Positions 1 to 7,571 of a DNA stretch of 12,482 nucleotides are shown here, piece by piece; within the stretch, counting starts at the first letter, position 1; each line of letters begins with the position of its first letter. Source of the stretch: Alphaproteobacteria bacterium (GTDB lineage: Bacteria; Pseudomonadota; Alphaproteobacteria; DSM-16000; Inquilinaceae); contig JAJUFW010000035.1 in NCBI GenBank assembly GCA_029263555.1, positions 1 to 12,482 of the forward strand, in the 5' to 3' direction. The notes below the pieces were generated by a model. The model was not told where the DNA came from, made no database searches, and saw nothing but the letters and a program-made list of their open reading frames with translations. The translations under genes and the position numbers were made by a program.

Positions 1-242
1 GCCGCCCGATCGAGCTGACCGTGACGGAGTTTCTGCTGGTGAAGGCGCTTGCCATCCGGCCCGGCCATGTGAAGAGCCGCGACCAGCTCATGGACGCGGC
101 CTATGGCGAACACATCTATGTGGACGACCGGACGATCGACAGCCACATCAAGCGGATCCGGAAGAAGTTCAAGGCGGTGGACGATAATTTCGGCCAGATC
201 GAGACGCTGTACGGCGTCGGCTACCGCTATAAAGAGGGTTGA
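1..242 (+). CDS. chvI: ChvI-like response regulator, C-terminal DNA-binding part (5' end outside window)
   Basis: The OmpR/PhoB-type winged-helix DNA-binding domain of a response regulator; in-frame codons begin at base 3 and the receiver domain lies upstream of the window. About 79 residues are visible. They show the typical order: an ELT-VTEF-LL helix, then SRDQLMDAAYG, then the recognition-helix region DDRTIDSHIKRIRKKF, and the closing wing GVGYRYKEG. These features, and the kinase starting 11 bases downstream, match ChvI of the ChvG/ChvI (ExoS/ChvI) system of Alphaproteobacteria. That system responds to acid and envelope stress and controls exopolysaccharide, motility and metabolism genes. 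The OmpR-family output domain is certain. The ChvI assignment rests on the end of the protein and on the neighbour. Confidence 0.9.
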   Translation, partial: RPIELTVTEFLLVKALAIRPGHVKSRDQLMDAAYGEHIYVDDRTIDSHIKRIRKKFKAVDDNFGQIETLYGVGYRYKEG

Positions 243-253
243 CCTAATCGCAG

Positions 254-1966
254 ATGGACTCTCCCCTCCCGTCCGGGCTGAAGCGCGACGGCGTTCTCGT
301 CGCACGGGGCCGGGCGGTCGAGCCGGCCGCGGCCAAGCAGGTGCGGCGGGGCCGGGCGCGCGCCCGGGCCATACGTCGGGCCCTGAAGCCGCGCGGCCCC
401 TGGATTTCCAAGCTTACCGCCCGGGTCCTGGCGCTCAACGTCCTGGCGCTTTTGATCCTTGTCGGCGGACTCCTGTTTCTCGGCCAGTATGAGGAGCGGC
501 TGATCCAGTCCGAGCTGGAATCGATGCGCACCGAGGCGCTGATCTTCGCCGGCGGGCTGGCGGAAGGGGCGGTGGTCGGCTCGCCGAACGACCGGCAGGC
601 GCTCGACCCCGAACTCAGCCGGCAGATGGTGCGCCGCCTTTTCGAAACGACGGACACCCGGACGCGCCTGTTCGGAGAGGACGGCTCCCTCATCGCCGAC
701 AGCCGGATGCTGGGCGGGCGCGGCGGCCTCGTGGAAATCGTGCCCTTGCAGCCCGTGGTCGAGCGGAGCCGCCTGCGCGACACCTTCGACACCGTCTACG
801 CCTGGGTGACGGACCAGCTTCCCGAACGCAAGCGATGGCCGGTCTACCAGGAGGACGAGAGCCAGGAGGCCGGCGACTATGCCCCGGCCGTGCGGGCGCT
901 TCGGGGCAGCATCGGCCAGAAGGTCTGGTCGCGGGAAGGGGGCGGACAGATCCTGGGCGTCGCCGTGCCGGTGCAGCGGCTGCGCGCCGTGCTGGGCGCG
1001 GTGATGATGACCCGCGACACCTCGCGGATCGATCGTTCGATCCAGTCGCTGCGCGAGGACATCCTGAAGATTTTCGGCGTGTCCTTCGCGGTCACCGTCC
1101 TCATGTCGCTCTATCTCGCCGGGACCATCACCCGTCCCATCCGCAGGCTGGCGCTTGCCGCCGAACAGGTGCGGCGCAGCCACGGGCGGCAGCAGGTGAT
1201 CCCGGATTTCACCCACCGGAAGGACGAGATCGGGGATCTCTCGGCCGCACTCCGCGACATGACCGCCGCCATCTGGGCAAGGATGGACGCGATTGAACGC
1301 TTCGCGGCGGATGTCAGCCACGAGATCAAGAACCCGCTGAGCTCGCTCCGCAGCGCGGTCGAGACCGTCAGCCGGGTCAAGGACCCCGACCAGCAGCGGC
1401 GCCTCATGGCGATCATCGTCGAGGACGTGCAGCGCCTGGACCGACTCATCACCGACATCTCCGATGCCTCGCGGCTCGATTCCGAGCTGTCCCGGGCCGA
1501 GACCGAACTGGTCGACCTGAGGCAGATGCTGGAGATGCTGCTCGATCTCTACCGCGCGACCACCGAGGTCGAGGGCGGTCCGGCCTTCACCCTCACGATC
1601 GAGGACGACGGGCCGCTGGAGGTCCTGGGGCTGGAGGGCCGTCTGGTCCAGGTGTTCCGGAACCTGATCACCAACGCGGTCTCGTTCTCGCCGCCGGGTG
1701 GCGTGGTCGCGCTCGCCGCGCGGCGCATCGGCAAGATCGTCGAGGTGACGGTGGAGGACGACGGTCCCGGCATACCGCCCTCCAAGCTGGAGGCGATCTT
1801 CGACCGCTTCTATACGGAACGGCCGGCCGGCGAGAAGTTCGGGACCCATTCCGGCCTCGGCCTCGCGATATCGCGACAGATCGTCGAGGCGCACCGGGGC
1901 CGCATCTTCGCCGAGAACCGTTCCCAGGGCGGCGCTCGGTTCACGGTCCACATCCCGGCCGCCTGA
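254..1966 (+). CDS. chvG: ChvG-like membrane sensor histidine kinase
   Basis: A 570-residue sensor histidine kinase, the partner of the preceding regulator, probably co-transcribed (11-base gap). An Arg-rich cytoplasmic N-terminus of about 50 residues precedes TM1 (about 56-77). A periplasmic sensor region (about 78-270) follows, then TM2 (about 272-291) and a HAMP linker starting TITRPIRRL. The HisKA domain carries the phospho-acceptor His356 in DVSHEIKNPLSSL. The HATPase domain has the N box around FRNLITNAVSFSP (Asn470, Asn474), the G1 box EDDGPGIP (501-508), the F box DRFYTERP and the G2 box HSGLGLA. All catalytic boxes are intact. The ATG at 254 has only a weak upstream GAGGG about 15 bases away, so a later start inside the Arg-rich stretch is possible. 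In many Alphaproteobacteria chvG is followed by hprK and PTS genes. Here it instead meets a convergent gene 10 bases downstream. Confidence 0.92.
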   Translation: MDSPLPSGLKRDGVLVARGRAVEPAAAKQVRRGRARARAIRRALKPRGPWISKLTARVLALNVLALLILVGGLLFLGQYEERLIQSELESMRTEALIFAGGLAEGAVVGSPNDRQALDPELSRQMVRRLFETTDTRTRLFGEDGSLIADSRMLGGRGGLVEIVPLQPVVERSRLRDTFDTVYAWVTDQLPERKRWPVYQEDESQEAGDYAPAVRALRGSIGQKVWSREGGGQILGVAVPVQRLRAVLGAVMMTRDTSRIDRSIQSLREDILKIFGVSFAVTVLMSLYLAGTITRPIRRLALAAEQVRRSHGRQQVIPDFTHRKDEIGDLSAALRDMTAAIWARMDAIERFAADVSHEIKNPLSSLRSAVETVSRVKDPDQQRRLMAIIVEDVQRLDRLITDISDASRLDSELSRAETELVDLRQMLEMLLDLYRATTEVEGGPAFTLTIEDDGPLEVLGLEGRLVQVFRNLITNAVSFSPPGGVVALAARRIGKIVEVTVEDDGPGIPPSKLEAIFDRFYTERPAGEKFGTHSGLGLAISRQIVEAHRGRIFAENRSQGGARFTVHIPAA

Positions 1967-1976
1967 ACGCCGCGCG

Positions 1977-2840
1977 TCAGATCCCCAGCCGGGTCAGGGT
2001 CGCCTCGATCGGACGGGCATAGGCCGTGTCCCAGTAGCGGACATGCACCAGCAGGGGATAGATGTTGTAGATGTCACGCCGGATCTCGAAGAAATCGTCG
2101 GCCAGGGGCGCCAGCTCGCGATAGCGGCGGAAGAACGGCTCGCCGAAGGTCCCGAACAGGGTCGTGAAGGCCAGCTCGATCTCCGGATGCCCGTAATAGA
2201 TCGCGGGGTCGATCAGGCCGACGATCCGCCCGCCCCGATGGAGGACGTTCCCGGTCCAGAGATCGCCATGCAGCAGGGCCGGGTGCGCCGGCTCGTCGAT
2301 ATAGCGCTCGATCCGCGCCGCCAGCGTCTCCAGCCGGCGCCTGAGCGCGGTCGTGACGGTGCCCTCCTCATGCCCCTTCACCGCCATGTGCAGCAGCCGG
2401 TGGTCGCGGAAGAAGGGGATCCAGCGGTCGCCCGGCGGGTTCGGTTGCGGAAGCTGGCCGATCACCGTGTCCCGCGCATATCCGAAATGGGCCCGCGGCA
2501 CGGTGTGGAGCGCAGCGAGAAGTTCGGCCGCATGGATCTCGGCCGCCGGATCCGGCGCGCCGCCCGCCGAGTCGATCCAGCTCAGGAGCAGAAGATCGTC
2601 CGCGCCGTGGAGCACCTCAGGGAGCGGCAGGCTGGAATCCCGGCTCAGCTCGTCCAGCATCCAGCGTTCCAGCGCCAGATGGCCGTTTCCGGCCTTGGCG
2701 ACGATCGATCCGCCGTCCGGCAGTTCCAGCCTCATTACCGCGACCGTCGAAGCGCCGGACAGGGCAACGGCCAGGCGCGGCCGGGTGCCGATTGCGGCCT
2801 CCACCCGGCCGAACAGGCGGTCGAGGTCGGGCCCGTCCAT
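1977..2840 (-). CDS. Fructosamine/ketosamine-3-kinase family protein (probable ribulosamine 3-kinase)
   Basis: A 287-residue member of the fructosamine-kinase family (aminoglycoside-phosphotransferase-like fold), the usual full length. These cytosolic enzymes phosphorylate O-3 of ketoamines on glycated lysines. The product is unstable and falls off, freeing the amine. Visible motifs are the ATP-site Lys in GGSIVAKAGNGH, the catalytic loop LLHGDLWTGNVL (about 189-200, Asp193 and Asn198) and the metal-binding IDPAIYYGHPEIELA (Asp211). The ATG at 2840 overlaps the phosphatase stop as TGATG, implying translational coupling; a GTG one codon upstream (2843) is an alternative. Bacterial members mostly prefer ribulosamines and erythrulosamines over fructosamines, and the phosphatase partner here fits that. 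Family assignment is firm; substrate preference is inferred. Confidence 0.9.
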   Translation of the reverse strand: MDGPDLDRLFGRVEAAIGTRPRLAVALSGASTVAVMRLELPDGGSIVAKAGNGHLALERWMLDELSRDSSLPLPEVLHGADDLLLLSWIDSAGGAPDPAAEIHAAELLAALHTVPRAHFGYARDTVIGQLPQPNPPGDRWIPFFRDHRLLHMAVKGHEEGTVTTALRRRLETLAARIERYIDEPAHPALLHGDLWTGNVLHRGGRIVGLIDPAIYYGHPEIELAFTTLFGTFGEPFFRRYRELAPLADDFFEIRRDIYNIYPLLVHVRYWDTAYARPIEATLTRLGI

Positions 2841-3322
2841 CACCGGCGCGCCAGCTCGCCGCGCTTGATCGCCGCGATGAGACCCTCGACCCCGGCCTCG
2901 ACCAGGTCCAGGACCAGTTCGAAATCATTGGCGTCGCCGTAATAGGGATCTGGAACGTCCCGTTCCCCGGCGCCGGGCGCGAACTCCATGAACAGGCGGA
3001 TCCGGTCCTGCGCCTCGGGCGGCGCGATCCGGCGCAACGCCAGCTGATGGCTTCGGTCCATGGCGAGGACCAGGTCGAAATCCCGGAAATGGTCGGGGCT
3101 GACCTGCCGGGCACGGAGCCGCGAAAGGTCGTAGCCGCGGGTCTTTGCGGCCCTCTGGGCGCGGGCGTCCGGCGGATCGCCCACGTGGTAGTCGTGGGTC
3201 CCGGCGCTCAGCGTCTCGACCTGGTCGGACAGGCCCTCCTGTTCCAGCCGGTGCCTCAGGACACCTTCGGCGGTGGGCGAACGGCAGATGTTTCCGGTGC
3301 AGACGAAGAGGATCTTCAGCAT
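2840..3322 (-). CDS. Low-molecular-weight protein tyrosine phosphatase
   Basis: A 160-residue cytosolic LMW-PTP, the normal family length. The start ATG at 3322 was chosen because it begins MLKILFVCTGNICRSPTAE directly at the first beta-strand; upstream in-frame codons would add about 94 residues of non-family sequence. The P-loop CTGNICRS gives nucleophile Cys8 and Arg14. LVLAMDRSH follows the usual layout. The catalytic acid lies in DPYYGD (Asp125), and the paired tyrosines resemble the animal and plant enzyme rather than the YwlE/Wzb exopolysaccharide types. It is first in an operon with the ketosamine-3-kinase. Eukaryotic LMW-PTP-A is known to act as a ribulosamine-5-phosphatase in protein deglycation, so that role is likely here. 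Classical phosphotyrosine dephosphorylation or arginine-phosphate removal remains possible. Confidence 0.92.
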   Translation of the reverse strand: MLKILFVCTGNICRSPTAEGVLRHRLEQEGLSDQVETLSAGTHDYHVGDPPDARAQRAAKTRGYDLSRLRARQVSPDHFRDFDLVLAMDRSHQLALRRIAPPEAQDRIRLFMEFAPGAGERDVPDPYYGDANDFELVLDLVEAGVEGLIAAIKRGELARR

Positions 3323-3358
3323 GGGCTGGCGGTTCCGTGGAGAAGCAGAAGGGGTCTG

Positions 3359-3384
3359 TTGACCGATGCCGGGCCGCCGGTCAA
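3359..3384. promoter_or_regulatory. Inverted repeat in divergent promoter region (possible operator)
   Basis: The 118-base gap between the divergent phosphatase/kinase operon and the Sir2 gene holds a perfect 7-bp inverted repeat, TTGACCG (3359-3365) and CGGTCAA (3378-3384), separated by 12 bases. Each arm reads TTGACC outward, a fair -35 hexamer on either strand. I see no convincing -10 at 16-18 bases in either direction. It could be a two-fold symmetric operator or a pair of overlapping -35 elements. The repeat is seen directly; the function is inferred. Confidence 0.35.
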
Positions 3385-3440
3385 GGCGCGGATGGCGCCG
3401 GAGGTTTTCGGGCCGCGCGGGATGCGTCATTCTGGTCTCC

Positions 3441-4181
3441 ATGTCGTTCCCGATTCCCCGATTTGCCCCCGGCGCCCGGATCGTCATCCTGACCGGCGCC
3501 GGCATCTCCAAGGAAAGCGGCCTCGATACGTTCCGCGATGCCGGCGGGGTCTGGACCCGCTTCCGCCTGGAGGACGTCGCAACGCCCGAGGCGTTCCGCC
3601 GCAATCCCCGCCTGGTCCACGACTTCTACAACGCAAGGCGCAGGACGCTCGTCGACCCGGCGGTGCGCCCGAATGCGGCCCATGCGGCGCTCGCCCGGCT
3701 GGAGCGCGAATGGCGGGGCGACGTGCTGATCGTCACCCAGAATGTCGATGACCTGCACGAAAGGGCGGGCAGCCGCCGGATGATCCACATGCATGGCGAG
3801 CTCATGAAGATCCGTTGCGAGGGCTGCGGGGACGTCGTTCACTGGACGGACGACCTGGGCGTAGATTCCGCCTGCGCCCGCTGTGGCGCGGTGGGCGGGC
3901 TGCGGCCGCATGTCGTGTGGTTCGGGGAGATGCCGTTCGGGATGGAGACGATCCTGGACGCGCTCGCCCGCGCCGACCTGTTCGTTTCGATCGGCACGTC
4001 GGGCAGCGTCTATCCGGCGGCGGGGTTCGTCCACGCAGCCCTCGACGCCGGCGCCTTCACGCTGGAGCTGAACAAGGAACGGTCGGAGGTCGCCGACCTG
4101 TTCGATGTGGTGGAGACGGGACCGGCGACGGAGCTGGTGCCCGCTCTCGTCGGGCAGCTGCTGGACCAGGACCTGCCCTGA
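3441..4181 (+). CDS. cobB: Sir2 family NAD-dependent protein deacylase (CobB/SIRT5-like)
   Basis: A 246-residue cytosolic sirtuin that uses NAD to remove acyl groups from lysines, releasing nicotinamide and O-acyl-ADP-ribose. NAD-binding motif GAGISKESGLDTFR is at 19-32; TQNVDDLHERAG is at 99-110; the catalytic His is His118 in HMHGE. The structural zinc site has four Cys (126, 129, 145, 148), and VVWFGEMP, IGTSGSVYPAAGF and ELNKE complete the Rossmann half. FYNARR at 62-67 gives Tyr63 and Arg66, the YxxR pair that in SIRT5 and CobB binds the carboxylate of succinyl or malonyl lysine. This points to desuccinylation as well as deacetylation. The ATG at 3441 starts just before the conserved core, but the Shine-Dalgarno is poor. 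The reading frame is open further upstream without family sequence. Transcribed away from the LMW-PTP/kinase operon. Confidence 0.93.
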   Translation: MSFPIPRFAPGARIVILTGAGISKESGLDTFRDAGGVWTRFRLEDVATPEAFRRNPRLVHDFYNARRRTLVDPAVRPNAAHAALARLEREWRGDVLIVTQNVDDLHERAGSRRMIHMHGELMKIRCEGCGDVVHWTDDLGVDSACARCGAVGGLRPHVVWFGEMPFGMETILDALARADLFVSIGTSGSVYPAAGFVHAALDAGAFTLELNKERSEVADLFDVVETGPATELVPALVGQLLDQDLP

Positions 4182-4202
4182 GGCAGGCGGGCGACTGGTC
4201 CG

Positions 4203-4214
4203 TCCGGATCCGGA
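4203..4214. repeat. 12-bp perfect palindrome between convergent genes
   Basis: TCCGGATCCGGA is a perfect palindrome in the 33-base gap between the Sir2 stop (4179-4181) and the cyclase stop (4215-4217), directly abutting the latter. A second inverted repeat, TCGATCC / GGATCGA around one base (4238-4252), lies just inside the end of the cyclase gene. Neither is followed by a T run. They may serve as weak bidirectional transcription ends, or may be chance in GC-rich DNA. Confidence 0.3.
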
Positions 4215-7200
4215 TCAGCGCGGCCGGGTCGCGTCCATCGATCCCGGATCGACGCCGGGCTCCCGGGAAGCTTCGTGGCCGGACAGGATTTCCTCCGCCT
4301 CGGCGGAGCGGCCCTCCTGGCGCAGATGGTGGCCAAGCCGGGCCATGGCCTGACGGGCAAGGGACGCAGCGCCCTGCGCCCGGGCGATGCTCACGGCACG
4401 CCTGAAACAGGCCTCGGCAGCCTCCCGCCGACCCGAAAGGAGCGACAGTTCGCCTTCCAGAAGGCGGAGGCGCGAGTCGGCCCAGGACTCTCCGTAGCGC
4501 CGCGCAGCGGCATCCGCCTTGGCGAGGGTGGCGCCCGCCTCGTCGAGTTGCTGCGATGCCGTATGGAGCCCGGCCAGGAGCCAGAAATAGTATGGAAGCC
4601 TCAGCCCGGCGCCGATCGCGCAGAAATCGTCGAGGCCTTCGCGCAGGCGGGCGATGCCCTCGCCCAGGCTGCCTTCTTGCGCGATTGCCCACCCGTTCAT
4701 GATCGTGGCCCAGGCAAGATAGTAGCTGAACCCGTGCTCGGCGCAGAGCGCGTGGGCGGCCGTGGCCTGCGTCCGTACGGCTGCCGGTTCTTCCCGGAAC
4801 TGATGGAGCATCGCGGCGTAGGCGAGCGTAACGGCCAGGCTGAAGGGGTGGTCGAGTTGCCGGGCGAACCCGATCGCCTGCTCCATGACGAGGAGCGCGG
4901 CGTCGTCGAGCCCGAGATGCCACATTGCATGAGAAGCGTACGCCCGTCCGTGGACATAGATGTTGAACCCGGACGCGAATGCCTCGTGCGGGCCGCCGGC
5001 GCGTTCGATTTGGGCTCTGGCCGTCTCCAGATGGGTCCGGGCCAGGTCATGTCGACCCGTATGGAACAGGGTGAACCCCAGGGCGTGATGGGCATCGGCC
5101 TGCCGTATCGGATCGTCATGCAGCTCGACCAGATTCAGCAGGTCCTCGCCGATCTCCTGAGCACGGGGCAGGTCGCCCCTGACGTGATAGACGTAGCACA
5201 GGCCGCGCAAGGCCCGTGCCCGATAGCGCTCATGTCCCAGGTGCCGGGCAAGCTGCTCGATCCTGGCATAGACCGTCTCAACCTGCGGCGCGCAGAAGCC
5301 TTCCGTCGCAATCAGGGAGGGGCCGAGGGTCACCTGTACCTCGAGTTCCTGCCGGTCGCGAGCCTCCCCCTGAGATGTCGACGAAAGCGACGTCAGCGCT
5401 TTCGTCAAATGACCGATCGCTTCCTTGTTGGCCGAGCGCCCCCGAGCGATCCGCCCTGCGCGCAGCCACCAGTCCACGGCCCGCTCATGGAACCCCGCCT
5501 CGGAGAGGTGGCGGGCCAGGAGTTCGGGCTGGCGCTCCACGACGGCCGGGAACCGCGATTCCAGGGCAGCGGCGATATGGGCATGAAGCTTCGCGCGCCG
5601 GCTCTTGAGCAGGGTCGAGGCGGCAACGTCCTGGATCAGCGCATGCTTGAAGGCATAGGTGACGCCGGAGGGATGGCTGCGCCGGACCACCAGGTCCGAT
5701 GCAAGCAGCCTGTCCAGCGCCCGACTGAGGTCCGGTTCCGGTAGAGGCGATACCGCGACCAGAAGGTCATGGTCGAACTCGCGGCCGATGCAGGCGCCGA
5801 TCTGCGCCAGCACCTTTGCCGGCCCCAGACGGTCCAGCCGGGCCGTCAGCGAATCCTGGAGGGTCGAGGGGATCGCGAGCGCCGCCTGCGCGCCCGGCAG
5901 ATCGAGGCGGCCGCCATGGTCGTGCAACAGCCCGGATTCGAGGACCGTCCTGGTCAGCTCTTCGACGAAGAGCGGAATGCCGTCGGTCTTGCCGATGATC
6001 TGCTGCAGCACGTCCGCCGACAAGGTCTTCCCGCCGGCGATGCGGCGAACGATCGTCTCGGATTCGCCCCGGACGAGCCGCGGGAGCGAGAGGGCGGTAA
6101 CGTGTGCCTGGCCCGTCCACGGCGCGACGAATTCGGGCCGGAAGGTGATCACGACAAGGACCCTCAAGCGCTGCACGCGTTCGACGACGAGATCGACGAG
6201 TTCCATCGTCGACGGGTCGCTCCAGTGCACGTCTTCGAATACGGCCAGGACCAGCTGCCCGTCGCACAGGGCTTCGAACAGCCGAAGGAGGACCTCGAGG
6301 GTGCGATGCCTGCGCCGCTCGGGCGTCATGTCGAGGGCCGCCCCGGCCGCGGATACCGGCAGCGACAGGAGGGAGGCCAGAAGCGCCATCGCCTCCGCAC
6401 CCAGCCGGTCGGCATGGGGGCCGAGAAACGCTTCCAGCCGGGCCAGCTTCGTTTCCGGCCCGTCTTCGGGAGCGAAGCCGGCGGCCCGCTCGATCTGGCC
6501 GATGACCGGAAAGAGCGCGCTGTCCATGTGGTGGGGGGAGCAGAAATGGCTCAGCGTGGCGACCGGCTCGCGGCCGAGCGCCTCGCCGAACGCCAGAACG
6601 ATCCGCGATTTGCCGATCCCGGGCTCGCCGGATATGAGCACGACCTGCCCCTCCCCGGCCTTGGCCCGCCGCCAGCGGTCGAGAAGAACGGCCAGCTCCG
6701 CTTCGCGTCCGACGATCGGGTCCAGTTCCTTGGCGTGGAGCGCCTCGAACCGGCTCGCCGCGCGACCGGGGCCGAGCACCCGGAAGGCGCGACCTGGCGC
6801 GGCCAGCCCCTTGAGCGACCGGATCCCCAGATCCTCGACCTCGAACAGGGCGCCCAGAAGCTCCCGCGTACCCTCGCTGATGACCACCTCGTTCGGCTGC
6901 GCGAGCGCCTGCAGGCGGGCCGCAAGATTCGGGGTCTCGCCGACGACCGTCTCCTCCCGCGAAGCGCCTTCTCCGATGAGATCCCCGACGACGACCACGC
7001 CCGTCGCGATGCCGACCCGCACGGCAAGCGGGTCGCCGGTCGAGGCCCGGAGACGTCCGACGGCCTCGATGGCCGCGATTCCCGCGCGTACCGCGCGCTC
7101 GGCTTCGTCCTCATGCGCTGCGGGCCACCCGAAATAGGCAAGGACCCCGTCGCCCATGAACTTGGCGATATGGCCTTCGAAACGGGCGAATGCGCGGGTG

Positions 7201-7571
7201 ACCGTGTCCAGATATTCCCGAAGCAGCGCGCCCATGTCCTCGGGGTCGAGGCGCGTCGAGAGTTCCGTCGAGCCGACCAGATCGACGAAGACGATGGTGA
7301 TCTGCCGCCGTTCCGCGTCCGGGCGCAGCCCTTCCGGAGCCGGAGGCGCCGCCGGCTGGAGGCTGCTGGCCACCCGGCGGGCCGGATCCTCTTCGCGCAG
7401 GGCCGCGATCGCGGCCAGAAGCTTGCGCCGGTGGCCGATCGACGTGACGCCGAGCCCGATCAGGTCGTCCGCGGTCAGCTCGAGCAGGACGCCGGCGTCG
7501 ATGTCGTTATCCCGGAACGCCTGCTCGTATTGAGGGAGCTGCAGGTCGCGCAGCCACGTCCCGATATCCAC
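4215..7571 (-). CDS. SAM domain - class III adenylate cyclase - AAA/STAND-like ATPase - TPR protein
   Basis: A 1118-residue cytoplasmic signalling protein predicted to make cAMP. The GTG at 7571 was chosen because GGAGG lies 6 bases upstream and the SAM domain starts immediately; the frame is open to 7670. A SAM domain spans about 2-58 (WLRDLQLPQYEQAF...LGVTSIGHRRKLL). The cyclase domain (about 88-268) has metal-binding Asp97 (VDLVGST) and Asp141, purine-site Lys137 (KFMGDG) with Thr208, and transition-state Asn215 and Arg219 (GETPNLAARL). The Lys/Thr pair is the class IIIb adenylate-cyclase pattern. The ATPase has Walker A GEPGIGKS (315-322) and Walker B VFEDVHWSD (444-452), as in MalT/LuxR-like STAND regulators. 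Helical TPR-like repeats fill about 690-1095. The ligand sensed and the effector are unknown. The gene stands alone, with a likely promoter in the 141-base gap upstream. Confidence 0.93.
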   Translation of the reverse strand: MDIGTWLRDLQLPQYEQAFRDNDIDAGVLLELTADDLIGLGVTSIGHRRKLLAAIAALREEDPARRVASSLQPAAPPAPEGLRPDAERRQITIVFVDLVGSTELSTRLDPEDMGALLREYLDTVTRAFARFEGHIAKFMGDGVLAYFGWPAAHEDEAERAVRAGIAAIEAVGRLRASTGDPLAVRVGIATGVVVVGDLIGEGASREETVVGETPNLAARLQALAQPNEVVISEGTRELLGALFEVEDLGIRSLKGLAAPGRAFRVLGPGRAASRFEALHAKELDPIVGREAELAVLLDRWRRAKAGEGQVVLISGEPGIGKSRIVLAFGEALGREPVATLSHFCSPHHMDSALFPVIGQIERAAGFAPEDGPETKLARLEAFLGPHADRLGAEAMALLASLLSLPVSAAGAALDMTPERRRHRTLEVLLRLFEALCDGQLVLAVFEDVHWSDPSTMELVDLVVERVQRLRVLVVITFRPEFVAPWTGQAHVTALSLPRLVRGESETIVRRIAGGKTLSADVLQQIIGKTDGIPLFVEELTRTVLESGLLHDHGGRLDLPGAQAALAIPSTLQDSLTARLDRLGPAKVLAQIGACIGREFDHDLLVAVSPLPEPDLSRALDRLLASDLVVRRSHPSGVTYAFKHALIQDVAASTLLKSRRAKLHAHIAAALESRFPAVVERQPELLARHLSEAGFHERAVDWWLRAGRIARGRSANKEAIGHLTKALTSLSSTSQGEARDRQELEVQVTLGPSLIATEGFCAPQVETVYARIEQLARHLGHERYRARALRGLCYVYHVRGDLPRAQEIGEDLLNLVELHDDPIRQADAHHALGFTLFHTGRHDLARTHLETARAQIERAGGPHEAFASGFNIYVHGRAYASHAMWHLGLDDAALLVMEQAIGFARQLDHPFSLAVTLAYAAMLHQFREEPAAVRTQATAAHALCAEHGFSYYLAWATIMNGWAIAQEGSLGEGIARLREGLDDFCAIGAGLRLPYYFWLLAGLHTASQQLDEAGATLAKADAAARRYGESWADSRLRLLEGELSLLSGRREAAEACFRRAVSIARAQGAASLARQAMARLGHHLRQEGRSAEAEEILSGHEASREPGVDPGSMDATRPR

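Noticed and set aside
227..1951. 574-codon open frame antisense to the sensor kinase
   Set aside because: Asp/Arg/Gly/His-rich translation without motifs; a mirror of the chvG codon bias.
3323..3604. 94-residue N-terminal extension of the LMW-PTP
   Set aside because: It overlaps the divergent Sir2 coding region, and the PTP fold begins at the ATG at 3322.
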